The notes under the pieces: model-generated
Seen by the model: only the letters and a program-made list of their open reading frames with translations
The model's database searches: none
Told to the model about the DNA's origin: nothing
Source of the DNA: Cherax quadricarinatus
Lineage: Eukaryota; Arthropoda; Malacostraca; Decapoda; Parastacidae
Reading direction: 5' to 3'
DNA length: 64,000 bases
NCBI RefSeq assembly: GCF_038502225.1
Contig: NW_027195364.1
Span: forward strand, 62,001-126,000
Shown: one piece after another, positions 1 through 11,729 of the stretch
Position numbering within the stretch: position 1 is the stretch's first letter
Layout: the number at the start of each line of letters is the position of its first letter
Made by a program: the position numbers and the translations under genes

Positions 1-1744
1 GTTTTGGTATTTTATTAGGCTGGGGTTGAACATCTTGGGCCTGATTACGTGTTGTTTTAAGTAGGGGGGTAAATTATTAAAAAAACCCTGGTTTCACCTG
101 TAATTTTCAAATCGTGAGTCTAACTCACAACGAAGGATTTGGTTCTGGGGGGGCAAGGTTTAAAAGTGTAGTTCGTAACGTTTACCCGTTTTGTTTTTTA
201 AAAGCCAAGCCTGGTTTTCTGAACCTTGGGGGTTAATACGTTTGGGTCTTTTTCATTGTGGGAATATTTACGGGATTTCGCGGGTTTAAATTTTTAACCT
301 GGGGAATGATCTTATTGCAAAAATTTCATCCTAGAGAAAATTCATTTTTTCCCCCTTAAAAAAAGTTTACCCAAGGGGTGGGGTTGAAGAAATTTGGTGA
401 TTGGGGGGTTTAATGCCATTTGGGGATTTTATTAGGGGTCATTTGGTTGGTTGAGTGGTATTTGTAAGCTGTACCCTGATCTCTCTTTTGTAAGGTGTGA
501 ACCAAAATCCCCCCCCCCCTTTTTTCACCTCCTTTTTTTTGATGTAACCCATTATTTGATTTGGGAGTCAAAATGAAAGGGTCTTATTTATTTTTATTTA
601 TTTTTTGTGACTAATCTTGGGTTTTTTTAGGTTTTACAGCGCTGTTGGTCCTTTAGTTAATGTTATTGTTTGCGAAAAGATGTGGTAATGAACAAAAAGG
701 AGGGGGTTTGTTAGCTATACATGTAAAAATGGTTACAATAAATGAACAATAAATTTTGGGGAGTTAGGCATGGTAATTTTAAGTTATAAATAGTTAATAT
801 ATGGACAAATGGTTTTAAAAGTTTATTAAGGCAAGTTTGCTCAACAAGGACTGTTAAATAAAAAAAGGGTTTTGGGGTAAAGCAAAATTTAATACGTTTG
901 TTATATTTAATTTTTTTGAAAACCCTGTCCTCCGTTTTCAAAATTAATTTTATTGCATAATACTTTAAAAAAGAATATAATCAAAAATTTTTTATATATA
1001 TATAAATATCCCGTGGGGAAAAGAGGTTCTTTAATTAACTAAATTTCAACAAGAGGGGTAAAAATAGAAGGCAAAAGGGGTGTGGGTTTAGGTTAAAAAA
1101 TTGTCAAAAAGGAAAATGTTTCCTGACGGTAGATGATTTGGAGCTTTGGTATCTGGAGAGGTTCCTTTGGGTTAAAAGTCAATTTAAAAATTATGGTATT
1201 TTTATTAGGTTTCTTTAATATTTATGTATGAAATTCATTAAATTTAATGGTTATCCTGAATAAATTTACTTTTTTACTTATTTATATACAAAAGGGGGGG
1301 TTTATTTATTCGGGTGGGAGATAACCCGTTTTATGCAGGGTTATTATTACTAATTTTATTTGGGGGGTTTAAGCCCCTTTTGTCTGTTTTAGGGCAGTTA
1401 ACATTACTCCGTTAATTGTTTTTTGGGAGGTAAAAATTTTAAGACAAATACCTTACTTTTTGGAAATGAAAATTTTCCCCAATTTATTCCCCCAAGGTTA
1501 AATAATTTAAATCTTAATTAAGATCAAAGGGATCGTTGATATATTTTAAATTCAAATTCAAACAAATTAAATTTTACCTAAAAAAATTTTAAAATGTTGA
1601 ATTTACAGAATTTATTGTTTTGGTTTAAATGTAGTTAAATAATGATTCAGGTCCCATAGAACCCCTACATGGCTGGCATTTGCAGTTTAGTTTAATTCTT
1701 TTTTTAAAATATTACAAATTAAGGGTTTATTTAAAGTGACTAAA
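1..1744. other. Unassigned AT-rich sequence
   Basis: No coding region or repeat family could be recognised on either strand. The stretch has long single-base runs, for instance eleven C at 509-519, and many short G runs, which suggest unpolished long-read sequence or heavy decay. Confidence 0.5.
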
Positions 1745-1749
1745 TACTA

Positions 1750-1930
1750 TTTTGGGAGTTTATTATTATTATTATAATCGGGGAAGCCAAACCGAGGATT
1801 ACAGCGCCTGGGGGGGATGGGGGAAGGCTTTCGGTTTAAATTTCGGGAACGGGCACAGACCCAATTTCCCCCTAAACAAGACCCCTCCCCCAAATAAAGA
1901 ACCTTTCCCCCAGGGGGGATTTTAGCAATT
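1750..1930 (-). repeat. LINE-type 3' tail with (ATT)n, degraded
   Basis: An (ATT)n run is followed by a degraded match to the 3' region of the I-like LINE at 20897-21545, with the same order: (ATT)n, an 'aagcc' block, 'acagcgc', then a G-rich stretch. Orientation follows that copy, whose coding strand is minus. Many single-base gains and losses are present. Confidence 0.5.
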
Positions 1931-2449
1931 AAATTTTTTGTTTTGGCACAGCTAGTTTCAGTGAGGAAGACAATGTGAAACCTGGGTATTTTAAATTGGT
2001 TTTGATCATGGTTTTATCAAAAATTCAGGAATCTTGAAGACAGTGGGCATGAAGAAGATGAGGAAATCGTCCCTCAACCGGGGAGTAGGGGGGAAAAACC
2101 CCATGTCGTGGAGATTCGGGAAGCAGAAGAAAGAATCCCCCTTTAAGTAACGTCAGGTAAGCGACGGGGGAAATTACGGTGGGGGACCCCCCAGTAAAAG
2201 TGGGCCCTTCCCAAAGAGAGGGGTTTTGTGGGAGTTGTCGCCCTCCAAAAACCCCCGGGAAAGGCCCCCCCCACGGGGGAACCCGCGGGCCTCGCGCCCA
2301 TGCCCGCCGTTTTCGAAAACCCCCGGGTGCTTTTTCCCCCTCCTTTGGGGGACATTCCCCTTTTTTGAAAAAATTTTGGGAATGGAATTTCAAAAAAAAA
2401 CCCCAAAATGCACATTTCTTCCCCATCTTTCGATTTTCCTTTTCGACAA
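1931..2449. other. GC-rich stretch without recognised gene
   Basis: Between about 2040 and 2400 the sequence is unusually rich in G and C runs. Several overlapping reading frames are open here, but their translations are Pro/Gly-rich and repeat the same homopolymer-driven residues on both strands, so I do not call a gene. Confidence 0.4.
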
Positions 2450-3236
2450 ATAGTTTCAGTATTGGGTATCATAGTTCATTATTTTAAGATTAAAGTTAAT
2501 ATTTCGTTTATGGTAAAAATGGTGAGTGGTGGTGAACCCCCAGGGGGTTTGTGTAGTTGTTGTGGGGTTTATCGGGGAGAAAAGGGGTTTTTCAATGGTA
2601 GTTTTGAAGGTGATGAATGTTTTGAGTTCTAGGTTCTCAGGTAGGGTGTTCCAGATTTTAGGGCCTTTGACATACATTGAATTTTTGAAAAGGGGTTTAG
2701 TGGACCGGGAATGTAGAATGCGGTCTGGTGTTATGCCGGGGGTTCTGTCACAACATCAAGAAAGGTTTTAGGTAAAGGTTGATATTGGGTTTAAGGTCCT
2801 GTAGATGGGGTGCACAGTAGAAATGGGATGTACTGAACAGGGAAGTTTAGATTTTGAAGGGGGGGGGTTTTTTCCGGGGAGGGGATTTATGATTATTCAT
2901 GCAGTTTTTGTTGGGTTATTATTGGCTTTAGGTGTTTGCTGGTTGCCCCCAAACAAAATAGCATGGGTGAGGTATGGATAAAAATGGTGGAAGTGTGAAA
3001 GGGCTTTTTTCAGAGTATGTATTTGGAGAGGATCCCAACTGTTTTGAATATTTTTTGGTTTTGTGTGGATATGGGTGCTGAAAAATTCAGGTGGTCAAGG
3101 TAGGCCGGAATCTGCCCTCATTATGTCTGGTATTAGGGTTTTTCGATCAATGTTAATTTGTGCATCCCCTGCCTGCTACCAAACATAAATAGTGGGTTTT
3201 TTGTCAGTTTTAAAAGGAAGTTTATTGGCTGTCACC
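2450..3236 (-). pseudogene. C-terminal part of a CR1/Jockey-like LINE reverse transcriptase
   Basis: On the minus strand, broken by frameshifts, the translation starts near 3230 with WVTANKLPFKTDK, passes through FFSTHIHTK and YPYLTHAILF, and ends near 2450-2680 with GPKIWNTLPENLELKTF. These are the thumb region and C-terminal tail (GPxxWNxLPxxxK) of CR1/Jockey-group LINE polymerases, which copy LINE RNA at a nicked target. WVTANKLP directly continues the RT fragment that ends at 8550, so the two were one gene before the LTR element at 3242-8544 inserted. The gene is dead: no frame stays open for more than about 75 codons. The frameshifts may be partly sequencing error, since this part of the window looks unpolished. 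Confidence 0.75.
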
Positions 3237-3241
3237 CAAGT

Positions 3242-3608
3242 TATTACACAGGATTTCAAAGGGCCCCCCAGGTGTAAGGGGAGAAAATAAACACAGTAGA
3301 AAAGTTTAGACTTATTTATCCTTCACCAATTTAGAACAGCAATATGTCCCAATGTACAGTGATAAATATAGTGCCTCCTTAAGGGCAGAAATAGAAGCCC
3401 GGGTGAGATGCTTAAACCCAGCTCTAGAATGGGAATGAAAAGGGCAGACGGGAAAAGCGGATCCAAAACCCTCTCGATTGCCAATCCCCCTTCTTTTTCA
3501 GAACCGGCACGTTGACGAGGGGGCCCCATCATAAACTCTTAACCGGGTTGCGGGTTTGGGGGGAGATATGTAAATGAGGGTGCCCATGCCAATAAAGGTT
3601 ACGCTCTT
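3242..3608 (-). repeat. LTR, 3' copy (element on minus strand)
   Basis: Shares with 8186-8544 the run 'ggatttcaaa', 'aaataaacacagtagaaaa', 'tatccttcacc', 'tgtacagtgataaa' and the end 'aataaaggtt', in the same order. The two copies differ by many small indels, so the insertion is old or the sequence is poor. Ends are accurate to perhaps 5-10 bases. Confidence 0.7.
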
Positions 3609-4599
3609 TGTCCACCCCCCCCCCGAGAACCCGGGATTGGGCTTCCAGTGTGCCCTGCCGCCATGGCAAAAATTTGGGGACCCCCCACCCTCTCCACCAT
3701 CCAACTCTTAGATAGAGCTCAGTTTTCCTGTAAAAAGAAACCCCTAAACTCAGAGTGAGACAGCAGTCAGATGGAAAAAGGCCCAAAGATCCGGAGGGTA
3801 CCGTACCCCCTCACTAAAAAAACCCCAATCGGGGGAAAAAAAAGAGGAAAGGGGTTACCAAAATACACCCTAACCAAAAAAATTTTAAAACTGACTCAAA
3901 AAGGTCTGCCAACTTTTTTTTGGGGCAAATAATTTATTTTTAGGTTGTAGGGCGCACCTGGCCAACCCTTGTTGTGTTTCTTCGGCGGGATCTAATTTGG
4001 ATCACAGACTGGACCACCTCGATGTTCCCCAATAAACATGAAATGTTAAAAGCCCATTACCAGCCGGGGGCTTCTTTTCAATGGGATGTTCGTGGGCGGG
4101 AACAGCTGAAAATTGCATTGCTGCAGCTCCTTGTTCGATTTGAAAAGGGCCCAACCCCAGACTCAAAGCATAAACCTGAATAAAAAAGGTTTGGAAAGTC
4201 GGGAACGGGAGAAGGGGGCAAGCTTTTTTTGCTTTAAAAAAGCTTTTTACAATCTGACGCAATTTAAAAGGGGAATTTTATGACTGGTAAGAGGGTGGGG
4301 GGCTAATTCTGAAATTTTTTAAAAACTTCTGAAAAATCCACATGTGGGAACGTTAAGATTTATCATGAGGAACTGGATAATTTTAATGAAAAATTTTTAA
4401 ATTTTGGCAACTTTCCACTCCGCGGCCTAAAAAGTGACAGTCCTCCAAAAGGAAGATTTAGATAAATTAACTTTAATTGGGAATTTTTAAAGGTTAAACA
4501 GAGCTTTGTCTAAGGGGTGTTGATCCCAAGATCAGACCCCACAACAATATCATCTGGGTATGCTCCCGTGCCTTCAAGTCCTTTAATAGCCTGATGGAC

Positions 4600-5149
4600 T
4601 ATTTTTGGAATGAAGGGGGGAATTTTTTTCCAAGGGGGAAACTGTATCTGATTGCCCTCCGGGAATTTTTAAGGGCAGAGATTTTTTCCCCTTATCTTAA
4701 AAAGGTACCTATGTTTTTAAAGGAGATCTAATTTGGACACAAAAGGCCTTCCCCAAAAGTCAATTCGTCATCCGGGCGAGGAAGGGGGTGCATCTGTGAT
4801 TGTGCCCCGCACTCTGTTAGTCTGTGCAATCTGAAACCCTCCATCCCCTTTTTTATGGATGCAGGTGAAGCCAGGGACAGATGCTCCTCCACAAAACCAT
4901 GTTCAACAAAGTTTTTCCCTGAAGTACCCTTTTGTTTTTGGATTAGCTCTGTGGGGGGGGGTTTTTGGTTTAGTTTTTCCCACATCTACATCATGGTAAT
5001 ACTATTTTTGGCACATCGAAAAAATATTAATATGACTGTAGAACTCAGTTAAATTGGTTGTTGTATTTCGATAATCCATCCATTAGGGCTGGGACCCTTG
5101 AGGGGGACAGAATTTGAAAGTTTAGTATTAATTTCAGAGATAGAGTAAA
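4600..5149 (-). other. LTR-element interior without recognised domain
   Basis: This lies between the integrase C-terminus and the 3' LTR. No zinc knuckle, protease or envelope feature could be recognised on the minus strand. Confidence 0.3.
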
Positions 5150-6130
5150 GAGTCAGAGTCGTCCTCAGAGGAAGGACAGAGCATTACGGACTTTATCTTG
5201 TATAAAAGGCCTTTGATTTGATTAATGTGGTAAGTTTTTTTTTTGAGTCTTATCAATGGGAGCTCCCAATAATTTAAATCAGATAATCTATTACATCGCA
5301 AGGCCCCAAATCTAGCCAAGGTGTGGCCCGGGAAAATTTTTCCTCCCCAAAATTTCCGGGATGGAAGGAGGGAACTGTGCATTTCTGTCATACCTCTGTT
5401 TCATTTTACTTTGAGCTATTTTTGGTTGGGGGCCCAACTCCTGCCACCTGCAACCTTGAAGGGGGTTTAGGGGCTGATTTCGCTTTCCCATCCATCCTTC
5501 TTTGAGCACCCGGGGGACCTCGCATTTTAAAGTCAGCTAAAACGGACTATACCCAGACTCTTGCACCGTCTCGACTGAGAACAAAAAACGGTAGAGATTC
5601 ATCCCAATCTGTGGGAAAAAGTATGAAAAAACTTCATCATTGTTTTAATGTCTGGGGAATTTTTCCAAGGGCGCCGGGACTGAGGTAAAGGCGGGGATAA
5701 GTTGTGAATTACCCCAACCTGTTAATATTTCCCCTTCTTTAGTAAAGAATTTACTTTGTATAGTTTTAGGAACAAAACAAAAAAATTTTTGTTAAAGCTT
5801 TGAGAATAGTTTTAGTATTGATACTACGGGGACCCTTCAGGATATCTGGTTATTTTTCCATAATTGTAAAAAAATACATTTCCAGACTTTGTTTGGGTAG
5901 TGGACCTAACAATCTATAATTAAATCTGAAAAAGGTTCTCCATCAGCAGGTATGGGTTGGAGGTGCAGGTTTAATGGAATGTCATTTTTCCACTTGCTGA
6001 CATTCCGGCAACACCAATATGATTTTCCCCCTTTTTCTTTAATTTTGGCCAATAAAATTCTTTTGTGATTCTATACAAGGTTTGAATTCCCTAAGTGACC
6101 CCTAATGACGAATGGCTTTTTAAAATATCT
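5150..6130 (-). pseudogene. Gypsy-type integrase, frameshifted
   Basis: Read on the minus strand with frameshifts. At about 6110-6010, LYRITKEFYWPKLKK followed by a His/Cys-containing stretch is the integrase zinc-binding region. LIIDC then VGPLPK-like and KSGNVF (about 5930-5870) mark the start of the catalytic core and its first Asp. DWDESLPF at about 5610-5580 precedes the end of the core. KMKQRYDRNAQF (about 5430-5390) and LSDLNY plus KKTYHINQIKG (about 5290-5215) form the C-terminal domain that ends Gypsy polyproteins. Integrase joins retroelement cDNA to host DNA. The catalytic Glu could not be placed. The frame is broken repeatedly, so no functional protein is expected. Confidence 0.75.
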
Positions 6131-6839
6131 GAGGTCTATCGGTTGGCCCACAAACCTTCATAATTCCGGGGCCCTTTCTCCTTACCAGTCTCAGTCAAAC
6201 CCTAATCTTTTTTAATTTCATACTTGCTGGATGCCCCCAAAGAGGTTTCCCCGGCGCCTGGCAATTTTAAAAAAAGGGCCCTTTCGGTTCCCCCCGGGGA
6301 CAGTCCCCGGCAAAAGAGAACGGGCAATCCTGCAACCTGGAATGGAAGGCGTGGGTCTGTTCATTGATTTGAGATCGGGGGTTTTCTCATAAAAAACGTG
6401 GCTATTCCGGAGGGGGTCTCCAAGGATGGTCAACATTCCCCCCAGACAACCCTTGGGATTTTCAGAGGGCCAACACTGAAGCATTAATCTTTTGGTTCGG
6501 GACCGTAACAGTAAATTTTAACCCAGTAATAAATGGTTTTTCATAAACCTTTTGAATCCCACAGTAAAGACCCATGAATATTTCCACAAAATTTTTATGA
6601 AAGGAACAGAATATATAGCCCTCCATGGCTTAAAAAAACTGGGGAATTTCAAGGGAAGTATTCTCTAAAAGGGGGAAATTCCTTCTCTGACAAAAAAATT
6701 TCAGATCTTAAAGGATTTATTTTAGTTGGGTTTGGGTTTTCCTGAAGGAAATAAATTTTCGCAAAAAAGGGCCATCCCTTTTTTCTATTTCTCTGGGGAC
6801 ATACTGGGGATATTAAAATTTTTCCCCATGGGTTGAGGT

Positions 6840-6910
6840 TTGGGGGGGCATTTGGGAACTGATGTGACCTACTTTTTACCTGAAGCAACACAGGCCCCCT
6901 TTCCCCCCTG
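6840..6910 (-). pseudogene. Possible gag zinc knuckle of the LTR element
   Basis: The minus strand reads CCFR, a stop, KVGHISSQ and then MP. It resembles a CCHC knuckle (C-x2-C-x4-H-x4-C) if a two-base loss and a one-base gain are allowed. The position, upstream of integrase on the same strand, fits a gag end. The evidence is thin and depends on assumed indels. Confidence 0.35.
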
Positions 6911-8185
6911 ATGCGTTGCAAGTGGGTGCGTTCTTGGTGCCTTTTGGATATTGTTGTAGATCTCCAAAGTGTTTGCCCCCCCGGGGGACCATATTTTGGG
7001 AGGCTGGCCCCCGGTGATTTGGGTTTGGGATGGACGCCCCCCCGGCTGGCATTCTTTTCCCCAATGTTGCCATTTTTGCTCCGGACTGTTTGAAAGAACG
7101 GACCGCTGGGCGGGGGGTTTGGAAAATATCAGCCAACCGGCGCCTAATGGTGGTCAAGTCACGATCCTGCAGAAGACACGAACCTCGGTAGACTCCAGCA
7201 GGTTATCAATCAGAATGTAAGTCCTCAAAGTTAGAACACCACCCTTTTTCCCCTGGTAAAAGCTTTGGTTTTTCTCACAAAATCCCCAGGGGTTGACCAA
7301 GCTGCCTTTCAATTTGAAAAGGGCTTAAAATTTTTTCTGGGATACGTATATTCCCAACATGTGGTCTTCACTTTGATAATCAGAAATTAGCGCAAATGCA
7401 AATTCCTGTCCCCCAAATGTGTATGAACCAACCTGCCCAGTGCTGTTTGGCCCCCTCAAGGTGAGCCATTTTCAAGCTTTAAAAAAATTTCTCGGTTACC
7501 CCATTGGCGGGGGAAAAAGTGTTTCTTTTTTAACTGAAAAGTTTCAAATCAAACTGCCTCTTTCTCTTTCCCCATCAAATTCTTCCCTTGGGTTCCCCGT
7601 TCCCTGTTTGCTCCCGCGTGATTTTTTTCCAGTCAATGCCCCTTTCTGATTCACCTGAGACAACCCCGCTGCCCTCGCCATTTTGTCCTAGGGGTTTTAT
7701 CTTCCTTCCCCGGGAAAATAGGTTTTTTCCCCCGCCCGTGGGGAGGGTTTGATGTGCCCTCTTCTTGTATGTCGCAATAAGGAAGCGTTTGCCGGTGGAG
7801 TGGTTTAGGGAATGCCAAGGGGCGAGCAATTTTAACAACGCTGTGGGGCAAAGGTAGGTTATGCAAAATATATGCCACACCAGGGGGCTGACTGCTGGGG
7901 GGCATAAGTTTCCATGCACGCGAATACCCCCCAACATAACGTTAATTTCAGAAACCCCTTAGCTATGCAATCGTTGCAGAATACGGGAAAAACAAACCCA
8001 CTGCACACAAGATTGCCCTGGGGGCGACAACTGAACAAGCTATGGGGAGCTGTTGAATCACACAAAAAAGGCGTCCCCCAACTGACCGCAAAAAATTTTT
8101 GGGAACAACAAACCCAAAAGTTCTGCCAAAAAAATTACCCCAAGCTCAACCATTTTCTAAGTCCCGCTCTCGGGGAAAGGGTCCC

Positions 8186-8544
8186 CTATTACAACCCAGG
8201 ATTTCAAATGGCCTGTTTCAGGTGTTGGGGGGAAATAAACACAGTAGAAAAAATTTGACTTATATTATCCTTCACCCAATTTGAACACAATATTACACTA
8301 TGTACAGTGATAAAATAGTCCCCCCGGTAAGCAAGGCGAAATAGAACCACAAGATGGCCGGTTCACAGTCCAGAATGGGGAAAGCAAGGGCAGAAGAGAG
8401 CGGGATCCCTTTCCCTTCCCAAACCCACCTTCATTCAGAACCTGGTCACTAGTTGACATGGGGATCCAACTCAAACGTTGCTGGTTGGGGGGAAAAGTTT
8501 AAAAGAGGGTGTCCATGCCCAATAAAGGTTTGAATTTTTCCCCC
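8186..8544 (-). repeat. LTR, 5' copy (element on minus strand)
   Basis: Partner of the repeat at 3242-3608, in the same orientation. Its outer border at 8544 abuts the LINE RT fragment and the target duplication CAAGT at 8545-8549. Confidence 0.7.
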
Positions 8545-8549
8545 CAAGT

Positions 8550-9560
8550 GATATTTTTATCCCCTCGTTAAATGGTGTTTAGGGTGGCAAGATTGGGGGA
8601 GATGACATAAGTCGTTTCAGCAAAGAATGGGTTTTAGGTGTTGGGGAAAGTTTGGAAAAATCATTGATGTATATAGGGGAAAAGCAGGGGACCAAAAGGG
8701 CACTTCCCGGAACCCCATATCAGTCTTTTTATCTGTGTCTTTAATTAACATAGTAAAATTAGTAGGTAAGATTTGAAATAACAAATAAGCAAACGTGGCC
8801 TTTTACCGAATGGTCAAGTTTTGGGGTAGGATTGTGGTTCTGTTAAAGCTTTTTTTAATAAAATTCCCGTGGATATTCCTTATTTTCCCAAAGCTGTTAA
8901 AAGGATCAGATTTTATGATTGCATCATTAGTGCTTTTATTTTTCCAAATCCAAAATTGGAGGGGGTTGGTATGTTTTTTTTTGTTATAAATGAATATAGT
9001 CTCTTTCCAGTTTCTCAAAGATTTTGGATACAATGGTAAGTTTGATATTCCTATAGTTGTTTAAGTCTGAGGGTCACCACCCTTTTTTTGAACCCCTTCC
9101 CTCTTGAGAGTTTGGGAAAGGGGCTAGTTTCTAGTGACGTTAAAAAATAATAAAATGCAAAAGGGTATGGGCCCCCTTTTCAGTATTTGGGGGGACTTAA
9201 CAGATTCCTGAGGTTTTTGCGACTTTATAATCTGGGGACTTCGAGGCCTCAGTTGGTGCAAGATGAAGAAATTTGGGGGAAAATTCCCCTCAGGTAGTCC
9301 CGCATGGGCATTGGTATGTGGGTTTTATTGGGAGATTAGATCTATGGTTGAAATGTTATCTTTTTGCTGTGTCAGTGGGATGTAGTGGTGTTTCATTAGG
9401 TTTAGTTAGGGCAATATTCTTGTTTTTTTCTTTGGGGCCAGAATCAGAAGTGTTTTCAGGTTTTTTATATCTCCTCTAGTGTCTTTAACTACTGGAGTAG
9501 TATAGTTTTTGGCTTTCTTTATTACTTTGGTGAGAACTTTATGAATGGGGTTTAAAAAAT
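8550..9560 (-). pseudogene. CR1/Jockey-like LINE reverse transcriptase, central part
   Basis: Minus-strand translation with frameshifts gives NPLQFWIWKNKSTNDAI (about 8960-8910), equivalent to the LxPxQFGFRxxxST motif. GVPGSALLVPCFSPIYINDF (about 8720-8660) is the eroded GVPQGSxLGPLLFLIYINDL motif. The expected catalytic FADD box lies at about 8640-8610 but is not readable as FADD; the sequence is frameshifted there. The fragment stops at 8550, where the LTR element inserted, and resumes at 3236. LINE RT primes cDNA synthesis on nicked chromosomal DNA. The same lineage is represented by the fragments at 14650-16070. It is inactive as read. Confidence 0.75.
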
Positions 9561-10640
9561 CTTTTTTATTAAGCCCTGTCTATATTGCTTTTCTTTGGGG
9601 TTTTTGTCAATGGATTGGAAAGGTGCTGGTTAGCCATGGGGAACCAAACTTTTTATCTGTTTGTTTTATAGTACAATGTTTGTTGTATAGTCTAAGTAAT
9701 TTGTTAAGAAAAAAGTCTGTCCCGTCATCAATACCATTGGCCTTTGGGGTTTGAGGTCAACAATTTTAGGTCAGCTGTGAACTTCCTTTTGAGGCCTCGC
9801 ATGGGGGTCTAAATGAGACTTTTTGTTTCAAGGGGGGTTTATTAATGTTTGTCAGGGGGAAGGTAGGGTAGTGGTCTGTAGTGCTATCTGTGATTATCCC
9901 CGATTTAAGGGGCAGTTTTTGGGCCCTATGTGGTCTTTTGGTTGCACTTGTCTCCAGTGAGCCTGGTTGGGTTTGTTTTGTTTGGATGAAAATGTTTTTC
10001 AATTTTGTGAAATAGTTACAGGCTGATCATCTAGAAGCCAAAGGTTTATGTTAAGTCCAGCTAAAAGAAGGTGGTGCTTTTTTTGTCTGTTTTTATTGTG
10101 ACTTTTAATTTTCACTGAAATTTGGGATGTTTTGTGAGGACCAAATGGCACCGATTTTATAGGGTTTTTTGTTTTTTTCAGAAAAATTTGCAAAAATGTA
10201 TTCCCCCTATTCATCACTAAAGCAAGTGGTGCTAATACAAATAATTGGTTAGAGTAATAGACTGCAATAACCCCCAAATTGGTTTTTGGGCTGGTTTTTT
10301 TAATTTTGATCCTGGTAGAGGGGAGATATCATTGTGACCTGCAAGCCGGTCCGTAAAATAATGCAGGAGAAGGGTGTCTTTAGTGTTAAGGGGGCCGGGT
10401 CTATAGTGTTTATGGGGCCTGATGTTGTAGTTAAGTACTGATGACTTTTAGCATTGTTTAGGGTAGTGCAGCTTTGTGCTGTAAAAAGGGTTACTTTTAA
10501 AGGTTTTGATTGGGTGTCAGATTATAGGTTTTGATCAGGGTCAACTGTCAATCATCTTCTAGGTTTAAATTATGGTTTTTTATATCCTGAGTTATGTTTG
10601 GGGTTCTAATACTGATATTTTAGTGGTGGGGTTGGGTAAG
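9561..10640 (-). pseudogene. LINE endonuclease domain (EEP type), frameshifted
   Basis: Upstream of the RT fragment on the same strand, the translation shows KVTLFTAQS (about 10500), LLAGLNINLWLLDD (about 10080-10030) and SGIITDSTTDHYPTF with frameshift (about 9910-9865). These match the GDFNxxL and SDHxP motifs of APE-like LINE endonucleases, which nick target DNA. HIGPKN at about 9925 fits a decayed IDHIWTN. Distance and order to the RT are as in an intact CR1/Jockey ORF2. Frames are broken several times. I could not identify an ORF1 or 5' end beyond 10640. Confidence 0.7.
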
Positions 10641-10680
10641 TATGCTAGAGATTTTGGTCATTAATATAGTACCTACACAT

Positions 10681-11600
10681 ATAAATTGATGTTTTCTGTT
10701 TTTTCTGGAATGAAATAAAGTACAACTAGGTATAAACAGAAAAAAAATACAAATTTAAAATAGAACAAGACTTCACTTGTAATTGCACTAAGGGCTAATA
10801 TAATGCTTTTAGTCATGTTTTGACTAGAATGAGCTATAGTACAACAGATTTAATCAAAAATAAAAAAACAAATTTAAAAAAAGCACCAGTCTCCTGTTTA
10901 CTATGGTCAATATAATGAATTTGGTATTGACTATAGTACAACTGAGTTTTAAACAAAAATATAAAAGGCACAAGACTCTCAATTGTAAGATAAAGGGCTT
11001 TATGTTGTTTTCAAGAATTAAGTAGAATTGAACTTTTAAACAATTTTTTTACATATCCTTTTTTAGGTTTGGGTTTGGGTTTGATTGTTGTAAAATTCCA
11101 GTATCATTTGGAGAGTATTATTCCCGTGTAACTCAAAAAGTAATTAAATTTGAACTTATGAAAAAGTTTATTTTTAGTAAATGCAGAATACAGTTTTATA
11201 AGAATGTTTGGTATGTTGTACAGAAATAATCCCAATAATGAAAGAAACTCTGGTTTTTTACAGAGCATTATAAGTATTTGTTACTTATATCCCGACAAAT
11301 TATTTTTTTTTTAATTATAGGGCATCTATATTGAAATCCTAATACATAAGGAATTAACACAGTTGAAAAGTCTGCTGTCTTGGGGTTGTGATTTCCCCAC
11401 TTTCATATGCAATTAAAAATGGGGTTTCAAAAAAATGTTGGAACCTCGAAAAACTTTGCGGGTTTTATTTAAAAAGTTTAAAATTTTTTGTTGCTTAAAC
11501 TGCTTGCCTTCCTTTGTCATTTTTTCCTTTCCTTTATTATAATACATGGTTTTCGATTTGTTGTTAGGGGTTTTTTCCCGAATGTACATTTAAATTTCCT
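10681..11600. other. AT-rich sequence, nothing recognised
   Basis: No motif, inverted repeat or family match could be found on either strand. It may contain the 5' end of the LINE to its left, but nothing supports a boundary. Confidence 0.4.
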
Positions 11601-11605
11601 TTTGG

Positions 11606-11608
<3 letters not shown>

Positions 11609-11685
<77 letters not shown>

Positions 11686-11711
11686 TAAAAATAATAATAA
11701 TAATAATAATT
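11609..11711. repeat. (TA)n and (AAT)n microsatellite
   Basis: About 75 bases of alternating TA, interrupted once near 11643, are followed by a poly-T/A transition and about nine AAT units. Frames open across it on both strands encode only Tyr/Ile alternation and are not genes. Confidence 0.95.
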
Positions 11712-11729
11712 GGTATGGGACTGCTTCTT

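Larger units (their letters stand above)
3242..8544 (-). mobile_element. Gypsy-type LTR retrotransposon inserted in a LINE
   Basis: Two related direct repeats of about 350 bp (3242-3608 and about 8186-8544) flank a body with integrase coding sequence on the minus strand. The flanks share CAAGT at 3237-3241 and 8545-8549, consistent with a 5-bp target duplication. A LINE polymerase frame breaks at one border and resumes at the other. At 5.3 kb the element is near the normal size for Gypsy elements, but I could not find an RT or RNase H domain between the gag-like and integrase parts. That region is either deleted or too damaged to read. Family placement is from the integrase style and order only. 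Confidence 0.75.

Noticed and set aside
2025..2487. Overlapping 100-130 codon frames on both strands
   Set aside because: They exist because of long G/C runs; translations are Pro/Gly-rich with no motif, and the region looks unpolished.
4855..4990. Possible RNase H of the Gypsy-like element (MDAG...)
   Set aside because: A loose resemblance to VDASDxGxGAVLLQ, but on the plus strand, opposite to the integrase, and at the wrong end of the element.
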